64,000 nt of DNA from Mycobacteriales bacterium (GCA_040902655.1 JBBDWV010000044.1:26297-90296); one strand, 5' to 3'. Counted from the stretch's first letter, positions 28,718 through 37,520 are shown. Translations and numbers: made by a program. Notes: generated by a model not told the origin, from the letters alone.

Positions 28718-28738
28718 TACATTGGTACGGCCAATGTA
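28718..28738 (+). promoter_or_regulatory. GntR operator-like palindrome in the divergent promoter region
   Basis: A perfect 8-base inverted repeat, TACATTGG and CCAATGTA, separated by TACGG. It sits between the GntR gene and the divergent CitE-like gene (start 28785). The position and symmetry fit an operator through which the GntR protein controls both arms of the divergent unit. Confidence 0.65.
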
Positions 28739-28784
28739 ACCAGCCTGGCCGGCAGCGGCAAGGCCCGGAAGGAGAGCAGGCCCT

Positions 28785-29690
28785 GTGACAGAGGTCGCTT
28801 CCGCCTCGACGCCGTCCCGGCGCTCGGTGCTGTCCGTCCCCGCGAGCGACGCGCGCAAGATGGCCAAGGCGCTCGAGAGCCCGGCCGACCAGGTCGTCCT
28901 GGACCTCGAGGACGCCGTCGAACCCGGCAGCAAGGACCGCGCGCGGGAGTTGCTGGTCGGCGTGCTGCGCGAGCTGCCCGACGCCGACGTCGCGCGCGTC
29001 ACGGTCCGGGTCAACCCGGCTCGTTCGCCGTGGTGCCACCTGGACGTCGCGGCCCTGGCCGAGCTGCCGGTCCTGCCCGGCTCGCTGGTCCTGCCCAAGG
29101 TGGAGGGGCCGGGGGACCTCGCTTTTCTGGACCGGCTCCTGGACGGCGTCGAGGCCAGGAGCGGGCGCCGCTCCCGGATCGGCGTCCAGGCGCTCATCGA
29201 GAGCGCGGCCGGCGTCACCGCCGTCTCCGAGACAGCCCGGGCGGGGGAGCGGCTGGAGGCCCTCGTGCTCGGCTACGCCGACCTGGCCGCCTCCCTCGGG
29301 GTCGTGGCCGCTCCGGAGCGGCGGCTCCAGCTGTGGCTGCCGGTGCAGTCGGCGGTGCTGGTCGCGGCCCGCGCGGCGGGTGTCCAGGCGGTGGACGGCC
29401 CGCACCTCGGGGTGCACGTCGACGAGGCCTTCACGGCCGCTGCCGAGCGGGCCCGCGACCTCGGCTTCGACGGCAAGTGGGCGATCCACCCCCGGCAGGT
29501 GGACGCCCTCAATGAGATCTTCACCCCCGCGCCGGCGCAGGTGGAGCACGCCCGCGCGGTGCTCGAGACGCTGGACCGGGCCGCCCGCGAGGGTGCGGCC
29601 GGTGCCGCGCTGCTGGACGGGCAGATGCTCGACGAGGCGGTTGCCGTGGCTGCCCGGCGGGTGCTGGCCCGCGCGGGGGGGTCCGCGTGA
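28785..29690 (+). CDS. HpcH/HpaI aldolase, CitE-like acyl-CoA lyase
   Basis: 301-residue CitE-family TIM-barrel lyase, cleaving a hydroxy-dicarboxyl-CoA such as malyl-, beta-methylmalyl- or citramalyl-CoA. SVPASDARKMAKALESPADQ binds the CoA end. VVLDLEDAV, ALIESAAGV and LVLGYADLAASLG provide the magnesium Glu and Asp, and KWAIHPRQVDALNEIFTP forms the C-terminal lid. It overlaps the MaoC-type hydratase gene by four bases. Products would be acetyl-CoA or propionyl-CoA plus pyruvate or glyoxylate, depending on the isomer. Confidence 0.93.
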   Translation: MTEVASASTPSRRSVLSVPASDARKMAKALESPADQVVLDLEDAVEPGSKDRARELLVGVLRELPDADVARVTVRVNPARSPWCHLDVAALAELPVLPGSLVLPKVEGPGDLAFLDRLLDGVEARSGRRSRIGVQALIESAAGVTAVSETARAGERLEALVLGYADLAASLGVVAAPERRLQLWLPVQSAVLVAARAAGVQAVDGPHLGVHVDEAFTAAAERARDLGFDGKWAIHPRQVDALNEIFTPAPAQVEHARAVLETLDRAAREGAAGAALLDGQMLDEAVAVAARRVLARAGGSA

Positions 29691-30712
29691 CCGACCGGGC
29701 GGCCGAGGGCCCGGGGGCGCAGAGCCCGGTGGCCGAGGGCCCCTACTTCGACGACCTCACGCACGGCGACGTCTTCGAGACCGCACCGCCGGCGACGCTC
29801 ACCGACGGCGCCGCTGCGGTGCACGCGGCCATCGTCGGGGAGCGGCTGCGGCTCGCGCTCGACGCCGACCTGAGCCGGCACGTCACCGGCGAGCAGCGCC
29901 CGATGGCCCCGCCGTCGCTGGTGTGGGATCTGGCCATCGGGCAGTCGACGCCGGTCACCCATCACGTCAAGGCCAACCTGTTCTACCGCGGGCTGGCCTT
30001 TCGGCGGGCGCCGACCATCGGCGACACCCTGCACACGCGCACCAAGGTCGTCGGGCTCCGGCAGAACACTCCGCGCCCCGACCGGGCCCCCACGGGCCTG
30101 GTGGCGCTGCGGATCACGACCGCGGACCAGCAGGACCGGACGGTGCTGGACTTCTGGCGCTGCGCCATGCTGCCGCTGCGCGACGCGGCGGCGCGGACCG
30201 GGCACACGGACGACCTCGCGGCCGTCGGGCGGGCGGTGCAGGAGCCCGGTGCGGTGGCCGCCGCCTGGGACCTCGAGCCCTTCCGCGACACGTTGCCGCC
30301 CGCCCTGCGCCGCGAGGTCCTGCCGGGCACCCAGTGGCAGGTCGGCGGTGGCGACGTGGTCTCCAGCGCCCCGGAGCTGGCCCGGCTGACCCTGAACGTC
30401 GCCCGCACCCACCACGACGACGAGGCCGGCACCCGCCTCGTCTACGGCGGCCACACCATCGGGCTGGCCCTCACCCAGGCGGTGCGTGCCCTGCCCGAGC
30501 TCGTGACCGTGCTGGCGTGGCACGGCTGCGACCACACCGGGCCGGTCCGCGAGGGCGACACGCTGCAGAGCACCGTGCTCGTGGAGGACGTGCAGCCGGG
30601 GCCGGCGGGTGGCCGGCTGGTGCACCTGCGCTCCCGCGTCACCGCCCGCACCGGCCCCGCGGACCCTCCGCGGGACGTGCTCGACTGGCGCTACGTCGGG
30701 TTGCTCGCGTGA
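29687..30712 (+). CDS. Mesaconyl-CoA hydratase-like double hot-dog protein
   Basis: 341-residue double MaoC-like protein, about the size of beta-methylmalyl-CoA dehydratase (mesaconyl-CoA hydratase, Mch). The N-terminal hot-dog shows YFDDLTHGDVFETAPPATLT and VKANLFYRGLAFRRAPTIGDTLHTRTKVVG. The C-terminal one shows TLNVARTHHDDEAGTRLVYGGHTIGLALT and VREGDTLQSTVLVED, which are features of the R-hydratase fold. Pairing with a CitE-like lyase is the classic arrangement for mesaconyl-CoA or itaconyl-CoA degradation. Which isomer is used is not visible. Confidence 0.88.
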   Translation: MTDRAAEGPGAQSPVAEGPYFDDLTHGDVFETAPPATLTDGAAAVHAAIVGERLRLALDADLSRHVTGEQRPMAPPSLVWDLAIGQSTPVTHHVKANLFYRGLAFRRAPTIGDTLHTRTKVVGLRQNTPRPDRAPTGLVALRITTADQQDRTVLDFWRCAMLPLRDAAARTGHTDDLAAVGRAVQEPGAVAAAWDLEPFRDTLPPALRREVLPGTQWQVGGGDVVSSAPELARLTLNVARTHHDDEAGTRLVYGGHTIGLALTQAVRALPELVTVLAWHGCDHTGPVREGDTLQSTVLVEDVQPGPAGGRLVHLRSRVTARTGPADPPRDVLDWRYVGLLA

Positions 30713-30773
30713 GCGGCGTCGAGCGCCCGGACCGATCCGACCGCCGTACGACGGCAGACAGCGAGGGTGCACG

Positions 30774-31667
30774 ATGACGGTCGCCGCAGAGGGGCCGGTC
30801 CTGTTCGTGGGGCTGGGCGCGATGGGCACGCCGATGGCGACGGCGCTGGCCCGCTCGGGCCGGGAGCTACTGCTGCGCGACGTCGACGAGGCCCGCGCCC
30901 GGGCACTGGCCGACCAGCTGGGGGCGACGGCGGTCGGGGCCGACGCCACCGCCCCGGTGGTCGTCCTGATGCTGCCGGACAGTGCCGCCGTCGAGGGCGT
31001 GCTGCTCGGCGAGCAGGGTCTGCTCACCCGGCTCGCCGCCGGCGCCGTCGTGGTGGACATGAGCTCCTCGCGGCCCTCGAGCACCGTGGCGCTGGCGGCC
31101 CGCGCGGGCGAGGCGGGGATCGACTACGTCGACGCGCCGGTGTCCGGCGGCGTCGCCCGGGCCCGCGACGCCTCGCTCGCGGTGATGGTGGGTGCGACCG
31201 ACGCGGCGTACGCGCGGGTGCAGCCGCTGCTCGCCGCGATGGGCGGCGACGTCACGCATGTCGGCGGCCCCGGCGCCGGCCACGCGATGAAGGCACTGAA
31301 CAACCTGCTGTCCGCGATCGGGCTGGCGGCGGCCTCGGAGGTGCTGGCGGTCGGCGCCAACTTCGGTCTCGAGCCGCAGGTCATGCTCGACGTGCTCAAC
31401 CGGTCCACCGGCCGCAACCACGCGACCGAGGTGAAGATGGCGCGGTTCGTGCTGTCCCGCGCATTCGACTCCGGATTCTCGCTGCGCCTGATGGTCAAGG
31501 ACCTGCGCACCGCCCTCGAGCTCGCGCACGAGACGGGCACCCCCGTACCGCTGTCCGCCGGCGCCCTGGAGGAGTGGACGGCCGCGGGCCGGACGCTGCC
31601 CGCCGACGCCGACCACACGCACGTCGCGGCGTACGTCGAGAGCCGCGCCGGCACCGAGCTGCACTGA
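30774..31667 (+). CDS. 3-hydroxyisobutyrate / tartronate-semialdehyde reductase family dehydrogenase
   Basis: 297-residue beta-hydroxyacid dehydrogenase. It has the Rossmann start VLFVGLGAMGTPMATALARSG, the substrate loop DAPVSGGVARARDASLAVMVG (about residues 116-136), and the catalytic Lys within GPGAGHAMKALNNLLSA. It oxidises or reduces a 3-hydroxy acid with NAD(P). ATG 30774 is preceded by a weak GAGGG. It lies 61 bases after the hydratase in the plus-strand arm. The role in the pathway could be reduction of an oxo-acid product. Confidence 0.92.
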   Translation: MTVAAEGPVLFVGLGAMGTPMATALARSGRELLLRDVDEARARALADQLGATAVGADATAPVVVLMLPDSAAVEGVLLGEQGLLTRLAAGAVVVDMSSSRPSSTVALAARAGEAGIDYVDAPVSGGVARARDASLAVMVGATDAAYARVQPLLAAMGGDVTHVGGPGAGHAMKALNNLLSAIGLAAASEVLAVGANFGLEPQVMLDVLNRSTGRNHATEVKMARFVLSRAFDSGFSLRLMVKDLRTALELAHETGTPVPLSAGALEEWTAAGRTLPADADHTHVAAYVESRAGTELH

Positions 31668-31694
31668 CCGTCCCCCACCAGGAGAAGGAGCCGC

Positions 31695-32114
31695 ATGGCG
31701 ACCGAGCAGGACAAGCAGGCCTACATCGACGACATGGCCCGAAAGCGCGGCTACGTGCTGGACTACCACAAGGTGATGGCCAAGCAGGACTACGACGTCC
31801 TGCAGGCCGCCAACGGGCTGGTCGACGCCGCCTACCTGAACCAGCGCACCCTCGACCGGCGCACCAAAGAGCTGCTGTTCATCCTGAGCCTGACCGTGAT
31901 GCGGGCATCCAAGGGCCACATCACCAGTCACATCCGGGTCGCCCTGGACCTCGGTGTGACGCCGCAGGAGATCCTCGAGGCGATCGAGATCGCCTTGCCG
32001 GAAGCAGGCATCGTGGCCTTCCAGGTCGGTTTCGAGGCCTGGCGCGAGGTCGTCGGAGCCGACGGGATCGAGCCGAGCGTCGCCGTGCACGAGGGTGGCT
32101 CCGGCGGCGCCTGA
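31695..32114 (+). CDS. Carboxymuconolactone decarboxylase-family protein
   Basis: 139-residue AhpD-like helical protein with LNQRTLDRRTKELLFILSLTVMRA and HITSHIRVALDLGVTPQEILEAIEIALPEAGI. It lacks the usual CxxC of AhpD peroxidases: the stretch before HITSHI has no cysteines. It therefore resembles the decarboxylase or lactone-type branch. A good GGAGAAGGAG ribosome-binding site precedes the ATG. It is the last gene of the plus-strand arm, followed by a tandem repeat and a bidirectional terminator. Confidence 0.85.
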   Translation: MATEQDKQAYIDDMARKRGYVLDYHKVMAKQDYDVLQAANGLVDAAYLNQRTLDRRTKELLFILSLTVMRASKGHITSHIRVALDLGVTPQEILEAIEIALPEAGIVAFQVGFEAWREVVGADGIEPSVAVHEGGSGGA

Positions 32115-32117
32115 GAG

Positions 32118-32156
32118 CGTCTCTCCCGGGCGTCTCTCCCGGGCGTCTCTCCCGGG
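32118..32156 (+). repeat. Three perfect tandem copies of a 13-base unit
   Basis: CGTCTCTCCCGGG is repeated three times without mismatch or spacer, immediately after the carboxymuconolactone decarboxylase-like gene and before the terminator. Length polymorphism between strains is likely (inference). Confidence 0.9.
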
Positions 32157-32183
32157 CGGCTGAGCCGGTCGGCTCAGCCCGCC
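32155..32183. terminator. Strong bidirectional terminator hairpin
   Basis: GGCTGAGCC-GGTC-GGCTCAGCC forms a perfect 9-base-pair stem with a 4-base loop (32158-32179). It is extended by GGC/GCC pairs across one bulged C. It overlaps the last codons of the minus-strand MFS gene and lies between two convergent units. No U-tract follows, as is common in actinobacteria. Confidence 0.7.
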
Positions 32184-33403
32184 GGGGCCAACGCCGGCGT
32201 GCGCCCCAGCAGCAGCGCCAGCCCGAGCCCCACCAGGGTGAGCCCGGCGACGTAGAGCACCGTGCCCGGCCAGTCGCCGCGCTCGTAGGCCAAGCCGCCC
32301 ACCCAGCCGCCGATGCTGCTGCCGGCGTAGTAGGCGAGCAGGTACAGCGCGGAGGCCTCCGAGCGCCCGACCCGGGCCCGGTTGCCGACCATCCCGCTGG
32401 CCGAGGTGTGCACGCCGAAGAAGCCGACGGTGAACAGGACCAGCCCGAGCAGGACGAGCGCCAGCAGGTTGCTCAGGGTCAGCAATGCCGCCGCCAGCGT
32501 CAGCACGGCGCTGCCGAGCAGCACCGCCCGGCGCCCGACCCGGTCGCCCAGCCGCCCGGCGAGCGGGGCGGTCGCGGTGCCGGCGAGGTAGGTCAGGAAG
32601 ACGAGCCCGACCAGCGTCTGCGACAGGCCGAACGGCTCCTGCAGCAGCCGGTAGCCGAGGAAGTTGTAGACGGTCACGAAGGCCGACATCCCGAAGAAGC
32701 TGGTCAGGCACAGCCGGCGTACCCCCGGGTCACGCAGGTGCCGTGCGAGATGGCCCAGCAGCACGCCGTGGCCGGAGGTGGCCGCTGCCGCCGTCGGCGG
32801 TGGCAGCAGGACGCGGAAGGCGACGACGCACAGCAGGGCCAGCAGCCCCACCGCCGCCATGCCGGCCCGCCAGCCGGCGGCATCGGCCACCGTGCTCGAC
32901 AGCAGCCGTCCGGACAGCCCGCCCACGGTGTTGCCGGCGACATAGAGACCCATGGCGCCCCCGACGGCGCCCGGCTGGACCTCCTCGGACAGGTGCGCCA
33001 TGGCCAGCGCCGGCAGCCCCGCGATCGCCACGCCCTGCAGGGCCCGCAGCACCAGCAGGACCTCGAGGGAGGGCGCCAGCGGCGCGAGCAGCCCGAGCAC
33101 CGCAGCCGTCGTCAGCGCGACGGTCATCAGCCGGGTGCGGCCGAACCGCCTCGCCAGGGCGCTCATCGGGACCAGCGCCAGCGCGAGTGTCCCGGTCGCC
33201 ACCGACACCACCAGTGCCGCTGTGGAGGGCGGTACCTGCAGGTCCTGCGACAACAGCGGCAGCAGCGCCTGCGGGGAGTAGAGCAGCGTGAACGAGCCGA
33301 CGCCCGCCGCCCAGATCGCGCCGACGAGCCGGCGGTAGCCGGCCGTTCCGCGGGCATGACCGGTCCAGGTGGGGGCAGGGGGCGCCGGCGTCATCAGGTC
33401 CAT
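32174..33403 (-). CDS. MFS transporter (YnfM-like)
   Basis: About 409-residue 12-segment major facilitator with ALVPMSALARRFGRTRLMTVAL, QGVAIAGLPALAMAHLSEEVQ and PLAGRLGDRVGRRAVLLG. It resembles YnfM-type efflux proteins. The frame is open to 33451, which would overlap the divergent LysR start. ATG 33403 or 33415 is preferred. It is divergent from the LysR gene, which probably controls it. The substrate is unknown. Confidence 0.87.
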   Translation of the reverse strand: MDLMTPAPPAPTWTGHARGTAGYRRLVGAIWAAGVGSFTLLYSPQALLPLLSQDLQVPPSTAALVVSVATGTLALALVPMSALARRFGRTRLMTVALTTAAVLGLLAPLAPSLEVLLVLRALQGVAIAGLPALAMAHLSEEVQPGAVGGAMGLYVAGNTVGGLSGRLLSSTVADAAGWRAGMAAVGLLALLCVVAFRVLLPPPTAAAATSGHGVLLGHLARHLRDPGVRRLCLTSFFGMSAFVTVYNFLGYRLLQEPFGLSQTLVGLVFLTYLAGTATAPLAGRLGDRVGRRAVLLGSAVLTLAAALLTLSNLLALVLLGLVLFTVGFFGVHTSASGMVGNRARVGRSEASALYLLAYYAGSSIGGWVGGLAYERGDWPGTVLYVAGLTLVGLGLALLLGRTPALAPAG

Positions 33404-33453
33404 GGTGGACCCCATCGCCGCTATGCGTCCAATACATGAAAGAGTCTCCACCC

Positions 33454-34422
33454 ATGTCCGCCGAGCATGAGGACCGCCACCTGGACGGACTGCTGTCCGC
33501 GCTCGCCCCCAGGCTGCGGCAGTTCGTGGCGGTGGCGCGCGCCGAGCACGTCACGAGGGCGGCCGAGGCGATCGGCGTCCCGCAGCCGACGCTGAGCCGC
33601 AGCATCGCCCGGCTGGAGCGGGACCTCGGCAGTGCACTGTTCCTGCGCACGGGCCGGACGCTGCGGCTGAGCCGCGCCGGTGCGCTGCTGCTCGAGCACG
33701 TCGAACGCGCGATGGCCGACCTCGAGGCGGGCCTGCGCGCGGTGGTCGAGCATGCCGGACCGGACGGTGGCCGGGTCGCCTTCGGGTTCCTGCACACCCT
33801 GGGCGGTGCGGCCGTGCCCCAACTGCTGAGGGAGTTCCGGCAGGAGCGTCCTGCCGTGCGCTTCGAGTTGGTGCAGCGCGGGCACGACGGCCTGCTGGAG
33901 CTGCTCCGGGCCGGGATGCTCGACCTCTGCCTCACCTCGCCGCTCCCGCAGGAGCCGGACCTGGTGTCGGCCGCTCTCCACGAGCAGCGGCTGCACCTGG
34001 TCGTCCCCCAGGGCCACCCGCTGGCGGACCGTCGCCGGCTGCAGCTGTCCGAGGCGGCACCCGAGCAGTTCGTGGGACTGGGACGCGGCTACGGGCTGCG
34101 CGCCACCACCGACGCCTGGTGCCTGGCCGCCGGGTTCGTGCCGAAGCTCGCGTTCGAGGGTGAGGAGATCGACACCGTACGCGGCCTGGTGGCAGCCGGA
34201 CTGGGCGTGGCGCTGCTGCCGCCCGACCCGGCCGGCGCTGCCCCTTCCGTGGTGGAGCTCGAGGTCACCCAGCCCCACACCACCCGCGTCCTCGGCCTGG
34301 TGTGGCGGCGGGCGGGGGCCGGCCCACCTGCCGCGGCGGCCTTCCGCGACACTGTCCTGCAGATCGGCCCGGGGCTGCTCGCGCAGCGTCCGGGGGACCC
34401 GGCCGAGGGCCGTACAATCTGA
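33454..34422 (+). CDS. LysR-family transcriptional regulator
   Basis: 322-residue LysR regulator with an N-terminal helix-turn-helix (LRQFVAVARAEHVTRAAEAIGVPQPTLSRSIARLERDLG) and a substrate-binding domain (from about residue 95: GRVAFGFLHTLGGAAVPQLLREF). An upstream ATG at 33436 lacks a ribosome-binding site and falls in an ATG...CAT inverted repeat that may be the operator (33423-33438), so ATG 33454 is chosen. It is divergent from the MFS gene and upstream of a TRAP system, either of which it may control. Confidence 0.9.
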   Translation: MSAEHEDRHLDGLLSALAPRLRQFVAVARAEHVTRAAEAIGVPQPTLSRSIARLERDLGSALFLRTGRTLRLSRAGALLLEHVERAMADLEAGLRAVVEHAGPDGGRVAFGFLHTLGGAAVPQLLREFRQERPAVRFELVQRGHDGLLELLRAGMLDLCLTSPLPQEPDLVSAALHEQRLHLVVPQGHPLADRRRLQLSEAAPEQFVGLGRGYGLRATTDAWCLAAGFVPKLAFEGEEIDTVRGLVAAGLGVALLPPDPAGAAPSVVELEVTQPHTTRVLGLVWRRAGAGPPAAAAFRDTVLQIGPGLLAQRPGDPAEGRTI

Positions 34423-34533
34423 CCTGCTCCTGTGACGTCGCCCGCGCGCTGGCGCGAGTCACGCCTTTTCCGGAGCGGACCAGGACTCACCCACCCGCTG
34501 CCTGTGGCGGCGGGAACGACGAGGAGTGTGCAC

Positions 34534-35580
34534 GTGAAGCAACTGACGCGTAGGCAAGGTCTCGCGGCTGTCGTCGCGCTGGCGGCCGTGACCCTGACTG
34601 CCTGCGGGGGCGCTCGCGGCGGGGGTGGAGGCGGCGCCGAGGGTGAGCAGAGCTACACCATCAAGTTCGCGCACGTCGTCACGCCGCAGACGCCCAAGGG
34701 CCAGGCGGCCGAGAAGTTCAAGGAGGTCCTCGAGCAGGAGAGCGACGGCCGCATCACCGTCGAGATCTACCCCAACTCCGAGCTGTACGGCGACAAGGAC
34801 GAGCTGCAGGCGCTCCAGTCGGGGGCGGTCCAGATGCTCGCCCCCGCAAGCGCGAAGTTCACCACCATCGCCCCGCAGCTCCAGGTGCTGGACCTGCCGT
34901 TCCTGTTCGGCAGCGTCGAGGACATCCCGGAGGTGGCCTCGCCCGGCACCGCCGCCGGCAAGGCGATCTTCGAGAACGAAGCGCTCGGGACGAAGAACAT
35001 CAAGGTGCTCAACCTGTGGGACAACGGGTTGAAGCAGCTGTCGTCGAACAAGCAGATGACCGCGCCGGCCGACCTGAAGGGATTGCGGTTCCGGATCCAG
35101 CCGTCGGACGTGCTGCGCAGCCAGTTCTCCGCCTGGGGTGCCGGTTCCACCCCCCTGGCCTTCGCCGAGGTCTACAACGCCCTCCAGCAGGGCGTCGTCA
35201 ACGGCCAGGAGAACCCGTACTCCAACATCGAGTCGCAGAACATGCACACCGTGCAGAAGTTCATCACCGAGTCCAACCACGGCTACATCGGCTACGTGCT
35301 CGTGGTGAACCAGGAGTTCTACGACAGCCTGCCGGATGACCTGCAGGAGGCCGTGGACGCCGCGGCGCAGGAGTCCTCGGAGTACAACCGCGAGGTGGCT
35401 GCCGAGATCAACCAGGATGCCAAGCAGACGATCGTGGACGCCAAGACCACGACGATCACCGAGCTGGACGAGGCGCAGCGCAAGGCCTTCAAGGATGCGG
35501 TCGTACCGAAGGTGTGGCAGGAGCACGCGGACGTGATCGGCAAGGACCTGATCGACGAGCTGCTCGCAGAGCAGCAGTAG
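34534..35580 (+). CDS. dctP: TRAP transporter substrate-binding lipoprotein (DctP)
   Basis: 348-residue secreted solute-binding protein. It has a lipoprotein signal (RRQGLAAVVALAAVTLTACGG, lipobox LTAC), a Gly-rich linker, then a DctP domain with IKFAHVVTPQTPKGQAAEKFKEVLEQ, VEIYPNSELYGDKDELQAL and LRFRIQPSDVLRSQFSAWGAG. The Arg in FRIQPS is the usual carboxylate-binding residue. GTG 34534 follows GAGGAG. It is the first gene of a complete TRAP operon, with dctQ, dctM and tartrate/malate dehydrogenase following, so a C4-C5 dicarboxylate is the likely ligand. Confidence 0.95.
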   Translation: MKQLTRRQGLAAVVALAAVTLTACGGARGGGGGGAEGEQSYTIKFAHVVTPQTPKGQAAEKFKEVLEQESDGRITVEIYPNSELYGDKDELQALQSGAVQMLAPASAKFTTIAPQLQVLDLPFLFGSVEDIPEVASPGTAAGKAIFENEALGTKNIKVLNLWDNGLKQLSSNKQMTAPADLKGLRFRIQPSDVLRSQFSAWGAGSTPLAFAEVYNALQQGVVNGQENPYSNIESQNMHTVQKFITESNHGYIGYVLVVNQEFYDSLPDDLQEAVDAAAQESSEYNREVAAEINQDAKQTIVDAKTTTITELDEAQRKAFKDAVVPKVWQEHADVIGKDLIDELLAEQQ

Positions 35581-35599
35581 AACCCCACGTCGCAGCAGG

Positions 35600-35626
35600 C
35601 GGGGACGGCCCGGGTGGTCGTCCCCG
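35600..35626 (+). terminator. Attenuating hairpin between dctP and dctQ
   Basis: CGGGGACG and CGTCCCCG form a perfect 8-base-pair stem around an 11-base loop, in the 68-base gap after the binding-protein gene. Such hairpins commonly lower expression of permeases relative to the binding protein or protect the upstream mRNA 3' end (inference from position). Confidence 0.6.
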
Positions 35627-35648
35627 TCTCGCGTGAGAGGAGCACCGG

Positions 35649-36224
35649 GTGCACCGGTTGGGCCGGACCCTGACGGTGGTGGAGAACGTGGTCGCAAGTG
35701 CGGCGCTGGCGGCAGCGGCCGCCCTCGCGATCATCGCCGTGGTCATGCGCTACGTCTTCAACATCCTGATCTTCTGGTCGGAGGAGGCGGTGATCTATCT
35801 CGTCCTGCTGTCGGTGTTCGTCGGCGCGGTGATCACGCTCCGGCACGACGAGCACGTCCGGGTCGATCTGCTGCCGCTCCTGCTCAAAGGCCGGGCGCGG
35901 CTCGCCGTCCAGGTGGCCGCCAGCCTGCTCACGCTGGTCTACCTCGGCGTCATCGGCGGCTACGGGTGGGTGCTGCTGTTCGAGCCGGCCGCGAGCAACA
36001 CCGTCACGCCGGCGCTGAAGCTGCCGCTCTGGGTCGTGTACTTCGCGCTTCCGCTCGGCTTGACGCTGATGTTCCTGCGCATGCTCGAGGTGCTGTTTCG
36101 CCAACTCACCGGCAGGGATCCGCACCCCGAGGCGGCCAAGACCGTGCTCGAGGCCGAGGCCGAGGGCCTCGGCATCCACGTCGACCCCGAGAAGGTCATC
36201 GACCCGAAGGAGACGCGGCCGTGA
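35649..36224 (+). CDS. dctQ: TRAP transporter small permease (DctQ type)
   Basis: 191-residue protein with four hydrophobic segments (about 15-38, 47-67, 85-108 and 127-150). It shows VVMRYVFNILIFWSEEAVIYLVLLSVFVGAVITLRHDEHVRVDLL, the characteristic DctQ signature spanning segments 1-2. The C-terminal tail of about 35 residues is hydrophilic. GTG 35649 is preceded by GAGAGGAG. The stop overlaps the dctM start (GTGA). Confidence 0.93.
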   Translation: MHRLGRTLTVVENVVASAALAAAAALAIIAVVMRYVFNILIFWSEEAVIYLVLLSVFVGAVITLRHDEHVRVDLLPLLLKGRARLAVQVAASLLTLVYLGVIGGYGWVLLFEPAASNTVTPALKLPLWVVYFALPLGLTLMFLRMLEVLFRQLTGRDPHPEAAKTVLEAEAEGLGIHVDPEKVIDPKETRP

Positions 36225-37501
36225 GCGAAACCGTCTTCATCGGCCTCGCGCTGTTCGTCCTGCTGCTGTCCAGCGTGCCGATCGCCGTCGCGCTGGGGCT
36301 CACCGCGTTCGCGTACTTCTTCTACTTCACGACGACGCCGCTGACCCAGCCGTCCGAGACGCTGGTCAACGCGCTCAACAACTTCCCGCTGATGGCGATC
36401 CCGTTCTTCGTCCTCGCGGCCAACGTCATGAGCCGCGGCGGCATCAGCCGGCGGCTCATCGAGGCCAGCAACGCCCTCGTCGGGCACCTGCGCGGCGGAC
36501 TGGCGATGACGGCGGTGCTCTCCTGCGTCTTCTTCGCCGCGATCTCCGGGTCGAGCCCGGCCACGGTGGTCGCCGTCGGGACGCTGCTCATCCCGGGCAT
36601 GATCAAGAGCGGCTACGACAAGCGCTTCTCCACCGGGCTGATCGCCACCTCTGGCTCGCTCGGGATCCTCATCCCGCCGTCGATCCCGCTCATCGTCTAC
36701 GGCATCGCCACCGAGGAGTCGATCGGGGACCTGTTCGTCGCCGGCATCCTGCCGGGCCTGTTCGCCGGGCTGCTCCTGCTGATCATGGTGATCGTCGTGT
36801 CACGCAGGCGCGGCTACGGGACGGGGGAGAACGCCATCGTCCTGTCGCGCAAGGAGCGCACCCGCTCAATACGCGACGCGGCGCTGAGCCTGCTGCTGCC
36901 GGTGTTCGTGCTCGGCGGAATCTACGGGGGCATCTTCACCCCGACCGAGGCGGCCGCGATGGCCGTGCTGTACGCCCTGCTGCTGGCGCTGTTCGTCTAC
37001 CGCGAGATCAGTGTCAAAGACCTCGGCAGCGTCCTGCTGGGCTCGGCCCGCACGTCGGCGATGATCATGTTCATCATCGCGAACGGGATCCTGTTCACCT
37101 TCGTGCTCACCAGCGAGCGGATCCCCGGGCAGGTCGCCGCCGGGCTGCTCGGGCTCGAGCTCAACAAGTGGGCCTTCCTGCTCGTGGTCAACCTGCTGCT
37201 GCTCGTGGTCGGGGCGTTCATGGAGACCTCGAGCGCCATCCTGATCATCGCCCCGATCCTGCTGCCGATCGCGCTCGAGCTCGGCGTCGACCCGATCCAC
37301 CTGGGCATCATCATGATCATGAATCTCGAGATCGGCATGATCACCCCACCGCTCGGGCTGAATCTTTTCGTCGCCAGCGGCCTGACCGGCATGAGCGTCC
37401 TGCAGGTCGCCCGCGCGGCGATTCCCACCGCCCTCGTCCTGCTGGCGGCGCTGTTCGTCGTCACCTACGTGCCGGCCCTCGCCCTCACGCTCGTCAACTG
37501 A
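36221..37501 (+). CDS. dctM: TRAP transporter large permease (DctM type)
   Basis: 426-residue DctM permease of normal length. It shows PIAVALGLTAFAYFF, FPLMAIPFFVLAANVMSRGGISRRL, SGSSPATVVAVGTLLIPGM, GILIPPSIPLIVYGIATEESIGDLFVAGILPG and the second-half equivalent GMITPPLGLNLFVASGLTG. It completes a TRAP system with the two preceding genes. Its stop is 19 bases from the dehydrogenase gene, which is probably co-transcribed. Confidence 0.96.
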   Translation: MSETVFIGLALFVLLLSSVPIAVALGLTAFAYFFYFTTTPLTQPSETLVNALNNFPLMAIPFFVLAANVMSRGGISRRLIEASNALVGHLRGGLAMTAVLSCVFFAAISGSSPATVVAVGTLLIPGMIKSGYDKRFSTGLIATSGSLGILIPPSIPLIVYGIATEESIGDLFVAGILPGLFAGLLLLIMVIVVSRRRGYGTGENAIVLSRKERTRSIRDAALSLLLPVFVLGGIYGGIFTPTEAAAMAVLYALLLALFVYREISVKDLGSVLLGSARTSAMIMFIIANGILFTFVLTSERIPGQVAAGLLGLELNKWAFLLVVNLLLLVVGAFMETSSAILIIAPILLPIALELGVDPIHLGIIMIMNLEIGMITPPLGLNLFVASGLTGMSVLQVARAAIPTALVLLAALFVVTYVPALALTLVN

Positions 37502-37520
37502 CTCCGGACCAGGAGCGCCC

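Noticed and set aside
30867..32711. A 614-codon minus-strand frame.
   Set aside because: It is a shadow of the dehydrogenase, carboxymuconolactone decarboxylase-like and MFS genes.
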